Shown: in pieces, positions 1 through 6,720 of the stretch
Layout of the letters: every line of letters begins with the position of its first letter
How positions within the stretch are numbered: position 1 is the stretch's first letter
From: Planctomycetaceae bacterium UBA4655
GTDB taxonomy: Bacteria; Planctomycetota; Planctomycetia; Pirellulales; UBA1268
Assembly: GCA_002405515.1 (NCBI GenBank)
Contig: DHLZ01000212.1
Span: 1-9,862, forward strand
Direction of reading: 5' to 3'
Length of the DNA: 9,862 nt
Notes under the pieces: generated by a model
Database searches by the model: none
Seen by the model: the letters and a program-made list of their open reading frames with translations, nothing else
Told to the model about the DNA's origin: nothing
Position numbers and translations under genes: made by a program

Positions 1-273
1 GGCGGCATGGGTGGCGGCATGGGTGGTGGCTTTTGCTGGGTCGCCCGCGAGGTCTATGGCGCATCCAATCCGAAGTGGCTGCTCTTTCGTGAGTGGCTCA
101 CGACCGAGGCGCCGGAGTGGCTTTTGCATCTCTATGCTCGGCACGGCGAGGCGTTCGCGAAATGGATTCACGACAAGCCGTCGGCGAAGGCCGTCGTGAG
201 GACGCTCATGGATCAAGCCATTGCCGATCGGACCACCGACGGGGCTGCTTCGCCATGGCCAACTACGGAGTGA
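1..273 (+). CDS. C-terminal part of a Gly/Met-rich protein with a CFI-box-like C-terminal domain (5' end outside window)
   Basis: The frame is open from the first base, so the true start lies upstream; 90 residues are visible. It opens with a Gly/Met linker (GGMGGGMGGG) encoded by two exact 12-bp repeats (1-12 and 13-24). A compact domain follows, beginning FCWVAREVYGASNPKWLLFREW and continuing with a LYARHGEAFAKWI segment and a basic KPSAKAVVR stretch. The Cys followed by an AREVYG-type segment resembles the CFI-box C-terminal domain found on many otherwise unrelated planctomycete and proteobacterial proteins. That match is from memory of the pattern, and no biochemical role is established for it. 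The last 13 residues (TTDGAASPWPTTE) are low in character and overlap the ispD start by 19 bp, which suggests translational coupling. The N-terminal domain, which would define the protein's function, is not in the window. Confidence 0.75.
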   Translation, partial: GGMGGGMGGGFCWVAREVYGASNPKWLLFREWLTTEAPEWLLHLYARHGEAFAKWIHDKPSAKAVVRTLMDQAIADRTTDGAASPWPTTE

Positions 274-995
274 TCCTGGCGGCGGCGGGTCGGAGTTCCC
301 GATTCGGCGACGCCACCTACAAGAAGCCGTTCGCTCCGCTCGCGGGGCGGCCCGTCTGGATCCACTCGGCGGAGCGGTTCCTGGAACGGGACGACGTGAA
401 GAAGGTGGTGATCGTGGTCGCGCCGGAGGACCGCGAAGCCTTCCTCGAGAAGTTCGGGGCCAACATCGCCTTCATGGGCGTCGTGCTCGCCGAAGGGGGC
501 GCCGAGCGGGCCGATTCAGTTCGCCGGGGTCTCGAGAAGCTCGGGCCGGAGATCGACATGGTCGCGATCCACGACGCGGCCCGCCCCTGCCTCGCCGCGG
601 CCTGGATCGACGCGGTGTTCGAGGCCGGTGCGCGGACGGGCGCGGCCATCCTCGCCTCCCCCGTCACGAGCACGCTCAAGCGGGTGTCGGCGGACATGAC
701 GATCGCCGAGACGGTGAACCGCGACGGGCTCTGGGAAGCGCAGACGCCCCAGGTCTTCCGCCGCGACCTGCTTGAAAAAGCGTTCGCACACGCGGCCGGC
801 GCGACCGCCACCGACGAAGCGCAGCTCATGGAGGCGATCGGACAGAAGGTCACCGTCGTCCGCGGCTCGCCGATCAACCTCAAGATCACCTCGCGGGAGG
901 ACCTCAGGCTCGCGGAGCAGGCGATCAAGGCCCTGCCGAAGCCGAAGCTCGCCGGCCCCGCCCATCCCTTCGCCGACGACGGCATGTGGCGGTGA
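255..995 (+). CDS. ispD: 2-C-methyl-D-erythritol 4-phosphate cytidylyltransferase
   Basis: IspD joins CTP and 2-C-methyl-D-erythritol 4-phosphate to make CDP-methylerythritol, the third step of the cytosolic MEP isoprenoid pathway. The 246-residue product carries the family signatures in order: the N-terminal CTP-binding loop ILAAAGRSSRFG (residues 7-18) followed by lysines 23-24; GGAERADSV (81-89); HDAARP (106-111); QTPQVF (163-168); TDEAQLME (186-193); and NLKIT followed by EDL (208-216). The ATG at 255 is chosen because the family normally begins a few residues before the AAAG loop; the open frame to 93 adds residues unlike the family. The protein is about 15 residues longer than typical because of a Pro/Lys-containing C-terminal tail. 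Its start lies inside the preceding gene and its stop is 16 bp before tyrS, so the genes are probably co-transcribed. The ribosome-binding site is weak (GACGGGG about 8 nt upstream). ispF is not adjacent. Confidence 0.95.
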   Translation: MANYGVILAAAGRSSRFGDATYKKPFAPLAGRPVWIHSAERFLERDDVKKVVIVVAPEDREAFLEKFGANIAFMGVVLAEGGAERADSVRRGLEKLGPEIDMVAIHDAARPCLAAAWIDAVFEAGARTGAAILASPVTSTLKRVSADMTIAETVNRDGLWEAQTPQVFRRDLLEKAFAHAAGATATDEAQLMEAIGQKVTVVRGSPINLKITSREDLRLAEQAIKALPKPKLAGPAHPFADDGMWR

Positions 996-1011
996 CCCCG
1001 CCCGGCTTCCC

Positions 1012-2316
1012 ATGACACGACTGCTTCTCGAAGAACTCGACGCCCGCGGACTCATCCACCAGTCCACCGACCGGGGATCGCTCGCCGCGTGGCTGGCGGG
1101 AGGTTCGCGAAAGGTCTACGCAGGATTCGACCCCACCGCCGACAGTCTCCATGTCGGCAGCCTGCTGCCGCTGATGCTGCTCCGCCGCGTCGCGATCGCC
1201 GGCCACGAGCCGGTCGCCGTCGTGGGAGGGGCGACCGGAATGATCGGCGACCCGAGCGGCCGTAGCGAGGAGCGTAACCTGCTGTCGCCGGAGCAGCTGG
1301 CCGCCAACGTCGCCGGCATCGAGCGTCAGATCCGCGGCCTCCTCGAGCCGGCGGCGGGGCCGAAGACGCGGGTGCACGTCGTCAACAACGGCGACTGGAT
1401 GCGGAGCGTCGGGTATCTCGAATTCCTGCGGGACGTCGGCAAGCACGTGCCGCTCTCGCAGATGCTCGCCAAGGACTCGGTGAAGAGCCGGCTGGAGCGG
1501 CCTGACGGCGGACTTTCCTACACCGAGTTCAGCTACATGCTCCTCCAGGCGTGGGACTTCGTGCACCTCTCCGACGCGGTCGATTGCCGGATCCAGCTCG
1601 GCGGCAGCGACCAGTGGGGCAATATCACGGCCGGCATCGAGCTCGGCCGGCGTCTTCGGGGCCGGGAGCTGCACGGCATCACCTGCCCCCTCCTCACGAA
1701 GTCGGACGGCACGAAAATGGGCAAGACGGCCGAAGGGGCCATCTGGCTCGATCCCGCCCGCACGAGCCCCTACCGCTTCTACCAGTACTGGATCAACCTC
1801 GACGACGACGACGCCGGCCGCTGCCTCCGGCGAATCTCGGAAGTGCCGGTCGAGGAGATCGAATCGCTCGACCGTGCCCGGGCGGAGTCGCCGGCCGCCC
1901 GCGACAGCCAGAAGCGGCTCGCCGAGGATCTGACCCGGCTCGTCCACGGCGAGAGCGGACTGGCGGCGGCCCGACAGGCGACCGCCGTGTTCTTCGGCGC
2001 GGAGATCGCCGACCTCGACGACCGCCAGATGGCGGAGATCTTCGCCGACGTGCCGAGCAGCGAGTTCCCCCGCGACATGGTCGAGCGGGACGGGGTCGCG
2101 GTGGTCGAGCTCTTCGAGCGGACCGGCCTCTCCGCCACCCGGTCGGCCGCCCGCCGCACGATCGAGCAGGGAGGTGGCTACGTCAACAACCGTCGCGTCA
2201 CCGACGTGAACCACCGCATCACGGCCGCCGACCTCGCCGGTCGGACATCGATCGTGCTCCGCAGCGGGAAGAAGTCGTACGCGATCGCGCGGTTCCGGGA
2301 AGGGGGTGCCGGATGA
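1012..2316 (+). CDS. tyrS: tyrosyl-tRNA synthetase (TyrRS, class I)
   Basis: The product charges tRNA-Tyr with tyrosine in the cytosol. The 434-residue protein has the bacterial TyrRS architecture: YAGFDPT (36-42), whose Tyr contacts the tyrosine substrate; the HIGH-equivalent HVGS (47-50); GDPSGRSEER (79-88); the GGSDQWGNI tRNA/tyrosine site segment (197-205); the KMSKS-equivalent KMGKT (235-239); and a C-terminal S4-like RNA-binding domain (about 372-430, containing SAARRTIEQGGGYVNNRRV). Length is close to the usual 418-430. The ATG at 1012 is used because the adjacent MTRLLLEEL matches the usual TyrRS N-terminus, while the longer open frame is out-of-frame ispD sequence. No Shine-Dalgarno site is evident, so translation may depend on coupling to ispD 16 bp upstream. 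The stop overlaps the next gene's start as ATGA. Confidence 0.97.
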   Translation: MTRLLLEELDARGLIHQSTDRGSLAAWLAGGSRKVYAGFDPTADSLHVGSLLPLMLLRRVAIAGHEPVAVVGGATGMIGDPSGRSEERNLLSPEQLAANVAGIERQIRGLLEPAAGPKTRVHVVNNGDWMRSVGYLEFLRDVGKHVPLSQMLAKDSVKSRLERPDGGLSYTEFSYMLLQAWDFVHLSDAVDCRIQLGGSDQWGNITAGIELGRRLRGRELHGITCPLLTKSDGTKMGKTAEGAIWLDPARTSPYRFYQYWINLDDDDAGRCLRRISEVPVEEIESLDRARAESPAARDSQKRLAEDLTRLVHGESGLAAARQATAVFFGAEIADLDDRQMAEIFADVPSSEFPRDMVERDGVAVVELFERTGLSATRSAARRTIEQGGGYVNNRRVTDVNHRITAADLAGRTSIVLRSGKKSYAIARFREGGAG

Positions 2317-2642
2317 TCGGGTGCCGTGCCCTGCTCGTGGCCGTGGTCCTCGGTGTGCTCGCGGCGCCGGTCGATGGAGCCGAGCCCGCCGTCGTCCGCG
2401 CCGAACCCGGCACGCTCGAGCACTACCTCGCCAGCCGGCTGCTCGTGACGAACCCGCGCGACGCCGCGTTCCTGGAGGATGTCGTGGAGGCCGTGAGGAG
2501 CGGCGATCTCCCGGAATCCCTGGTCCGCGGAACCTGCGAGTGGGCCGCCGTCCGGTCGATCCGGCACGGCGTGCGGTACCCGTTCCCGTCGTTCCGCAAG
2601 GCGATCGAGATCAAGGCGAAGCGGCTCGGCGTCAAGCTGTGA
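2313..2642 (+). CDS. small secreted protein of unknown function
   Basis: I do not recognise a named family. The 109-residue product starts with a clear Sec-type signal peptide: MIGCRALL, a hydrophobic core VAVVLGVLAAPV (9-20), and a likely cleavage near the DGA-EP segment (about residues 21-25). The mature part of about 85 residues is soluble and helix-prone: LEHYLASRLLVTNPRDAAFLEDVVEAV, then SLVRGTCEWAAVRSIRHG and a basic KAIEIKAKRLGVKL end. It has a single mature-region cysteine (75). Its ATG overlaps the tyrS stop (ATGA at 2313-2316), and a good AAGGGGG ribosome-binding sequence (2300-2306) precedes it. Both support the start and an operon with tyrS. Codon usage looks like the neighbours. 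An exported protein translationally coupled to a synthetase gene is an odd pairing and says little about function. Confidence 0.8.
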   Translation: MIGCRALLVAVVLGVLAAPVDGAEPAVVRAEPGTLEHYLASRLLVTNPRDAAFLEDVVEAVRSGDLPESLVRGTCEWAAVRSIRHGVRYPFPSFRKAIEIKAKRLGVKL

Positions 2643-2657
2643 ACGCGGTGTTTGCCC

Positions 2658-2684
2658 GGAAGCCCGAGGCGGAAGCCGAGAGGG
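2658..2684 (+). repeat. left arm of a 27-bp inverted repeat (dispersed repeat unit)
   Basis: This 27-bp segment just after the small secreted gene reads GGAAGCCCGAGGCG, then GA, then AGCCGAGAGGG. It matches the reverse complement of 2784-2810 at 25 of 27 positions; only the central GA/CG pair differs. Counting one base further left, it contains two near-copies of CGGAAGCC(C)GAG (2657-2668 and 2670-2680). A partial third copy appears at 9848-9862. This looks like a member of a short dispersed intergenic repeat family, which is an inference from three copies in one window. Confidence 0.75.
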
Positions 2685-2731
2685 GCGTCGACGATCGCGC
2701 TCGAAGTCGATGTCACGTCCATCGAAAATCC

Positions 2732-2761
2732 CCGGGCTTGGTTTGTTGCAAAACAACCCGG
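2732..2761 (-). terminator. hairpin directly after the ABC operon stop, possible intrinsic terminator
   Basis: Read on the minus strand, one base after the ATPase stop, the sequence forms an outer CCGGG/CCCGG stem and an inner TTGTT-TTGC-AACAA hairpin. The inner hairpin can extend by GG/CC across one bulged A. It is followed by GGGATTTTCG, a short T run rather than a full tract. Position and orientation fit termination of the sugar-transporter operon; the T run is weak. On the plus strand no T tract follows, so it is a poorer terminator for the tyrS set. Confidence 0.45.
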
Positions 2762-2762
2762 C

Positions 2763-4409
2763 TCATGGACGCCACGCCGAATGCCCTCTCGGCTCGCGCC
2801 TCGGGCTTCCGTGAGCATCGCCGGTCGCGGCCCGCATGAGTCGCTCCTCGGTCGCCTCCTCACGACGGAATTCCCCGGTCAGCCTCCCCTCGGCGAGCAC
2901 GATGATCCTGTCCGACAGGGTCAGGAGTTCGGGCAGTTCGCTCGAGGTGAGGATCACGCCGATCCCGTCGCCCTCCCGGCAGAGACGGTCGATGAGCGAG
3001 TAGAGCTCGGCCTTCGCACCGACGTCGATGCCCCGCGTCGGGTCGTCGAGCAGGAGCACCTGCGGCGCGGTGAGAAGCCATCGGGCGAGGATGCACTTCT
3101 GCTGGTTGCCGCCCGAAAGCCCCGTGATGGCCGCATGGAGACTCGGCGTCCTGACGCCGGTCGCCCGCACCTGGCCTGCGACGAGCGACTCCTCCGCCCG
3201 TCGGCCCAGGAGTCCGCCCCGCCCCGCGGCGGCGAGCTCGCAGATGCTCACGTTGGCCGTCACGTCGAAGTCGGGAAAAAGGCCGAGCCGCTTGCGATCC
3301 TCCGTGACCATCGCGATGCCCGCGTCGCGGGCCTCCTTCGGGTGACGGAACCGCACGCTCCGGCCCGCGAGGCGGATCTCGCCCGTCCAGTCGTTGCCGC
3401 CGGCGCCGAAGATCGTCTCGAGCAGCTCGGTCCGTCCCGCCCCCATGAGGCCGGCGACACCGAGAATCTCCCCCTTCGCCAGTTCGAGCGAGACATCGGC
3501 GAGCCGGTAACCGCGGGCGTGTCCGGGCCACGGCACGGTGAGGTTGCGGACCTCGAGCAGCCGCCCGCCAACCGACCGTCCTCCCCGAGGCCCGGCGGCG
3601 ATCTCGCGTCCGACCATCCAGCCGGTCACCTCCCGCGGGGTCGTCTCCACGCGGTTCACCGTCCGCACCGTCCGGCCGTCGCGGAGCACCGTGATGCGGT
3701 CGGCGAGCCGGAACACCTCGTCCATCTTGTGGGAGATGTAGAGGATCGTCGTTCCCTTGGCCCGCAGCGACGCGATCACCCGCTCGAGCCTCGCCGACTC
3801 GCTCTCCGTCAGCGCGCTCGTCGGCTCGTCCATCACGAGGATCGAGGCGTCGAGCGAGAGGGCCTTCGCGATCTCCACGAGCTGCTGGTCGCCTATCCGC
3901 AGGCTCCCGGCCCGGCAATCGGGGTCGATGCGTCCGTCGAGCGGCTCGAGCAGCTGCCGGCATTCCTCCCGCATGCGGCGTTCGTCGAGCAGGCCGAGGC
4001 TTGTCCGCTTCTCCCGTCCGAGAAACACGTTCGCCGACACCGGCAGATCCTCGACGATCGCGAGCTCCTGGTGGATGATCGCGATCCCAGCCCGCTCGGC
4101 ATCGCGGGTCCCCTCGAACCGTCGCGGCTCGCCATGGATCACAAGCTCCCCCTCGTCGGGACGATGGACGCCCGAGAGGATCTTCATGAGCGTGCTCTTG
4201 CCCGCGCCGTTTTCGCCGCAGATCGCGTGGAGCTCGCCCGGCATCACCTCGAGCGTCACGTCGCAGAGCGCGACGACGCCGGGGAAACGTTTCGTGATCC
4301 CCCGCATCCGCACGATCGGCGACGGGCTCGCCTGCACGTCTCCCGCCCGCGCCGGACTCTTCGGGTCGGGCGGCCGGGCCGCTCCCGATGGGGCTTCTTC
4401 GCGGCTCAT
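2763..4409 (-). CDS. sugar ABC importer ATP-binding protein, two fused NBDs (RbsA/XylG/MglA type)
   Basis: Cytoplasmic energising subunit of a CUT2 sugar importer, 548 residues with two ABC domains. NBD1 (about 33-265) has Walker A GENGAGKST (65-73), signature IGDQQ (172-176), Walker B LVMDEP (191-196) and the H-loop SH pair (226-227). NBD2 (about 284-528) has the family's degenerate Walker A GLMGAGRTE (320-328, no lysine), signature LSGGNQQ (431-437) and Walker B LLLDDP (452-457). The last has Asp where RbsA-type proteins usually have the catalytic Glu. The N-terminus carries about 30 extra Pro/Ala-rich residues. The protein should end near residue 530 (ERLMRAATG); the last 18 residues come from repeat DNA. 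The ATG at 4409 overlaps the permease stop (ATGA) and has GAGG 5 nt upstream. Sugar specificity cannot be read from this subunit. Confidence 0.93.
   Translation of the reverse strand: MSREEAPSGAARPPDPKSPARAGDVQASPSPIVRMRGITKRFPGVVALCDVTLEVMPGELHAICGENGAGKSTLMKILSGVHRPDEGELVIHGEPRRFEGTRDAERAGIAIIHQELAIVEDLPVSANVFLGREKRTSLGLLDERRMREECRQLLEPLDGRIDPDCRAGSLRIGDQQLVEIAKALSLDASILVMDEPTSALTESESARLERVIASLRAKGTTILYISHKMDEVFRLADRITVLRDGRTVRTVNRVETTPREVTGWMVGREIAAGPRGGRSVGGRLLEVRNLTVPWPGHARGYRLADVSLELAKGEILGVAGLMGAGRTELLETIFGAGGNDWTGEIRLAGRSVRFRHPKEARDAGIAMVTEDRKRLGLFPDFDVTANVSICELAAAGRGGLLGRRAEESLVAGQVRATGVRTPSLHAAITGLSGGNQQKCILARWLLTAPQVLLLDDPTRGIDVGAKAELYSLIDRLCREGDGIGVILTSSELPELLTLSDRIIVLAEGRLTGEFRREEATEERLMRAATGDAHGSPRREPRGHSAWRP
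2784..2810 (-). repeat. right arm of the 27-bp inverted repeat, inside the ATPase coding region
   Basis: Reverse complement of 2658-2684 with two central mismatches. The two arms are 99 bp apart and enclose the hairpin at 2732-2761. Unlike the left arm, this copy is translated: on the minus strand it encodes part of the extra tail (about residues 534-542) of the sugar ABC ATPase. Confidence 0.75.
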
Positions 4410-5440
4410 CGCCGCCTCGACCACGGCAGCACGGCGAACCGCGATCCCAGCTGCCCGAGCGCGACCGCGAGCACGACCACGACCCCGACGATGAGCCCTT
4501 CGTAGACGTCGGCGCCCGTCTTGATGATCTTCGACACCGCGTCGATCACAACCCGCAGGAAGATCGTTCCGAGGATCGTGCCCGGAACCGTCCCGACGCC
4601 GCCCGAAAGCGAGCTGCCGCCGACGACGGCGGCGGCGATCGCGTTGAGCTCGTGGCCGCGGCCCTGGTTGACCGGCGCGGCCACCGACTCGTTCGCCGCG
4701 TAGAAAATTCCGGCAATCGACGCCGTCATCGCCGCGTAGCAGTAGGCGAACCACTTCACCCGGTCCGTCCGGATGCCGGCGAGCCTGGCGGCCTGCTCGT
4801 TGCTGCCGAGGGCGTGGATGTGGCGGCCGAGAACCGTCCGCGTGAGGAGGACCCAGGTGATCGTCGCGAGGACGGCGAAGACGCCGACGGGAATCCAGAC
4901 ATTCTCGCGGATCGTGCGGAAGACGGGATCGGAGACGTTGACCAGCGCGCTCTTCGTGGGCGTGAACACCGACGTGGCCCCCTCGCAGAGGGCGCGGGCG
5001 AGGCTGCGAAGCCCCACGAGCGTGGCCAGCGTGGCGATGAACGGCGGCAACCGAATCGCCGTGACGAGCCACGCATGGAGCGAGCCGACGCAGAAGCCCG
5101 CCGCGAGACTCGCGACCATCGCCGCCCCGACCACCCACCAGCCGACCGGCTTGAAGGCGGTCATCTGCTGCGGTGCGAGGGCGAGCATCGTCGTCGCGCA
5201 GACCGTGGCCGACAGCGCGATCATCGATCCGAGCGAAAGGTCGATCCCCCCCGAGATGATCACGACCGTGGCGCCGACCGAAAAGATGCCCAGGAGCGAG
5301 GCATTGCGGGCGATGTCCCGGAGACTCTCGACGGGACGGTGGAAGTAGCTGTGGTTGGCATCGACGAGCGTCGTGATCGCGACCGCGAGCAGGACCGCGA
5401 CCACGAGGGCCCACTCGCTCGGCTTCAGAACCTTGTGCAT
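4406..5440 (-). CDS. sugar ABC importer permease (RbsC/XylH family)
   Basis: Inner-membrane permease of the same CUT2 importer, 344 residues, about the usual length. Hydrophobic segments are spread along its length, starting with WALVVAVLLAVAITTLV (10-26). The family hallmark GGIDLSLGS is at 64-72. The cytoplasmic coupling loop that contacts the ATPase is recognisable as TVLGRHIHALGSNEQAARLAGI (about 202-223), and the conserved HELNAIAAAVVGG followed by a GGVGT segment is at 263-284. A single permease gene implies a homodimer, as in RbsC. The start at 5440 follows a GAGG that runs into a nine-G tract. It lies 42 bp downstream of the binding-protein gene and overlaps the ATPase gene by 4 bp, so the three are one transcription unit. 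Confidence 0.94.
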   Translation of the reverse strand: MHKVLKPSEWALVVAVLLAVAITTLVDANHSYFHRPVESLRDIARNASLLGIFSVGATVVIISGGIDLSLGSMIALSATVCATTMLALAPQQMTAFKPVGWWVVGAAMVASLAAGFCVGSLHAWLVTAIRLPPFIATLATLVGLRSLARALCEGATSVFTPTKSALVNVSDPVFRTIRENVWIPVGVFAVLATITWVLLTRTVLGRHIHALGSNEQAARLAGIRTDRVKWFAYCYAAMTASIAGIFYAANESVAAPVNQGRGHELNAIAAAVVGGSSLSGGVGTVPGTILGTIFLRVVIDAVSKIIKTGADVYEGLIVGVVVVLAVALGQLGSRFAVLPWSRRR

Positions 5441-5447
5441 GCCGCGT

Positions 5448-5456
5448 CCCCCCCCC
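5448..5456 (-). promoter_or_regulatory. G9 homopolymer in the permease ribosome-binding region
   Basis: On the coding (minus) strand, nine consecutive G residues follow GA to make a GAGG-containing purine run that ends 7 nt before the permease ATG. It is the only plausible Shine-Dalgarno element for that gene. Any G run of this length can pair with the anti-SD in several registers through G-U pairs, so the effective spacing is uncertain. Confidence 0.5.
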
Positions 5457-5482
5457 TCGTCACCACCGGCGTCGGACGGCCT

Positions 5483-6640
5483 TCACGAACTCGAGAGCCC
5501 GTACGTGCCGAGCCACTCGCGGAACCGGGAGAGCGGCATGACCTCGATGCCGGGCACCTCGAACTCCGCTGGATCGATCGACACCCCGTCGCCCCCCTTC
5601 CCAGCCGCGGTGCCCCGCGGATCCGGAATCACGAGCCGCAGGCCGGTGGTGTGCAGGTCGCCGTCGGGCTTGCCGGCGTTCGGGAAGAGCTCTTCAACAG
5701 CCCTGGAATCATTCTCGTGCATCGCGAGCAGCAGGCGGACCGTCTTCAGTCCCATTTCGAACGGATTCTGGACGATCATCGCGTCGATCCGGTCGGCGGC
5801 CATGTGCTCGATGGCGGCCGCGTGGGCGTCGAACGTCACGACCGTGGTCTTCTGCCGGACGCCCCGCTCCTGCACGACCTCCGCGATGGCCGGCGCGTTG
5901 TAGGCCCAGATGCCGACGAGCGCCGCAAGGTGTGGATGGTTCACCAGGCTCGACCGCACGTTGTCTCGTGCCTTTGCGAGGTCCATTTCGTCGCTCATGC
6001 GGTCGATCTCCTTGAACCCTCCGCCGACCGCCTCCCTGAACCCGTTCATCCGCGACCGCGCGTTGTCGTTGTCGGTGAAGCCGGCGAACTGCACGTAGCC
6101 ACCGCCCGCCACCCCGCGGGACTTCAGCAGCTTCGCCGCGGCACGCCCGAGGGCGCGGCCGGCCTCGACGTTGTCGGTGCCGATGTGCCAGGGCCTCGCG
6201 TCGCGGAAGCTGTCGCGGTTGACGTCGCCATCGACCGTGATCACGAGCACTCCCTTCGTCGCGAGCGACCTCATCTCCTCGACGATCGCGGCGTTGTCGG
6301 CCTGGATCACCGAGATCGCCACGCCCGCGATGTCTCCCTGGCTGCCGAACTGCCGGAGCTTCTCGATCTGCCCCTGTGCCGTGCCGTTGTTCTTTTCCAT
6401 CACGACCCGCAGCCCCTTCGACGCGAGATCGCATTTCTTCGCCCCCTCCACGAGCCCGGCGTTGCAGGCGTCCCAAAACGGATCGTCGCCGTTGGTGAGG
6501 AAGATGAACCGCTTCACGCCCGAGGATCCGGCTGCGGGGGAACTGCCTTCAGACTGGGCCCCGCCTCCGGGACGGCCGCAGCCGACGGCGATGGTCGCGA
6601 TGGCCGCCAAGGTGATGAACGACGACGAGCGACGATGCAT
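5483..6640 (-). CDS. sugar ABC importer substrate-binding lipoprotein (RbsB-like, Peripla_BP_4 type)
   Basis: Captures the sugar outside the inner membrane for the permease/ATPase pair. The 385-residue product has a lipoprotein signal peptide (MHRRSSSF, hydrophobic core, lipobox AVGC with Cys21), then a Gly/Ser-rich tether (22-41) and a two-lobed type I binding-protein fold. Positions matching RbsB-type ligand sites are visible: DDPFW near residue 52, VDGDVNR (136-142), NARSRMNGF (193-201), WAYNAP (245-250), TFD (269-271) and VQNPFEMG (290-297). The Asp and Gln of the last two match RbsB's sugar-contacting residues by alignment from memory. The ATG at 6640 is chosen because it gives the lipoprotein signal and follows AAGGAA with a 7-nt spacer; an in-frame ATG at 6721 would bury the signal. 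The ligand is unknown. It is the first gene of the importer operon. Confidence 0.93.
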   Translation of the reverse strand: MHRRSSSFITLAAIATIAVGCGRPGGGAQSEGSSPAAGSSGVKRFIFLTNGDDPFWDACNAGLVEGAKKCDLASKGLRVVMEKNNGTAQGQIEKLRQFGSQGDIAGVAISVIQADNAAIVEEMRSLATKGVLVITVDGDVNRDSFRDARPWHIGTDNVEAGRALGRAAAKLLKSRGVAGGGYVQFAGFTDNDNARSRMNGFREAVGGGFKEIDRMSDEMDLAKARDNVRSSLVNHPHLAALVGIWAYNAPAIAEVVQERGVRQKTTVVTFDAHAAAIEHMAADRIDAMIVQNPFEMGLKTVRLLLAMHENDSRAVEELFPNAGKPDGDLHTTGLRLVIPDPRGTAAGKGGDGVSIDPAEFEVPGIEVMPLSRFREWLGTYGLSSS

Positions 6641-6647
6641 GGAACGT

Positions 6648-6653
6648 TTCCTT
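6648..6653 (-). promoter_or_regulatory. Shine-Dalgarno site that decides the binding-protein start
   Basis: AAGGAA on the minus strand, 7 nt before the ATG at 6640. It is one of the few clear ribosome-binding sites here and supports the shorter, lipoprotein-yielding start over the in-frame ATG at 6721. Confidence 0.6.
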
Positions 6654-6676
6654 GGTTCGGGGTGTTCGTGAATGGA

Positions 6677-6705
6677 GTTATAAAATCGGGGTTTGGCTCC
6701 ACCAA
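6677..6705 (-). promoter_or_regulatory. candidate sigma-70-type promoter of the sugar importer operon
   Basis: On the minus strand, TTGGTG (6705-6700) and TATAAC (6682-6677) are separated by exactly 17 bp and lie in the 80-bp gap between the flavin-reductase-like gene and the binding-protein gene. The -10 matches consensus at five of six positions, the -35 at three. The gap is strikingly A/T-rich around the -10 for this genome. The expected leader would be about 30 nt, leaving the AAGGAA site intact. Confidence 0.5.
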
Positions 6706-6720
6706 TCGGCCCGAACATCA

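Noticed and set aside
93..254. Extended N-terminus for IspD from an ATG at 93
   Set aside because: The added 54 residues are the out-of-frame reading of the preceding CFI-box gene, and IspD proteins start just before the AAAG loop.
925..2214. 429-codon open frame on the minus strand, antisense to tyrS
   Set aside because: tyrS on the plus strand carries all catalytic motifs; the antisense product is low-complexity Arg/Glu/Asp/Ala sequence.
2658..2810. CRISPR array or attachment site from the repeated segments
   Set aside because: Only two inverted copies plus a distant partial copy, no regular spacers, no cas or integrase genes.
2652..4505. 617-codon open frame on the plus strand, antisense to the sugar ATPase
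   Set aside because: Same cause: it mirrors the third-position GC bias of the ATPase gene and has no recognisable motif or start context.
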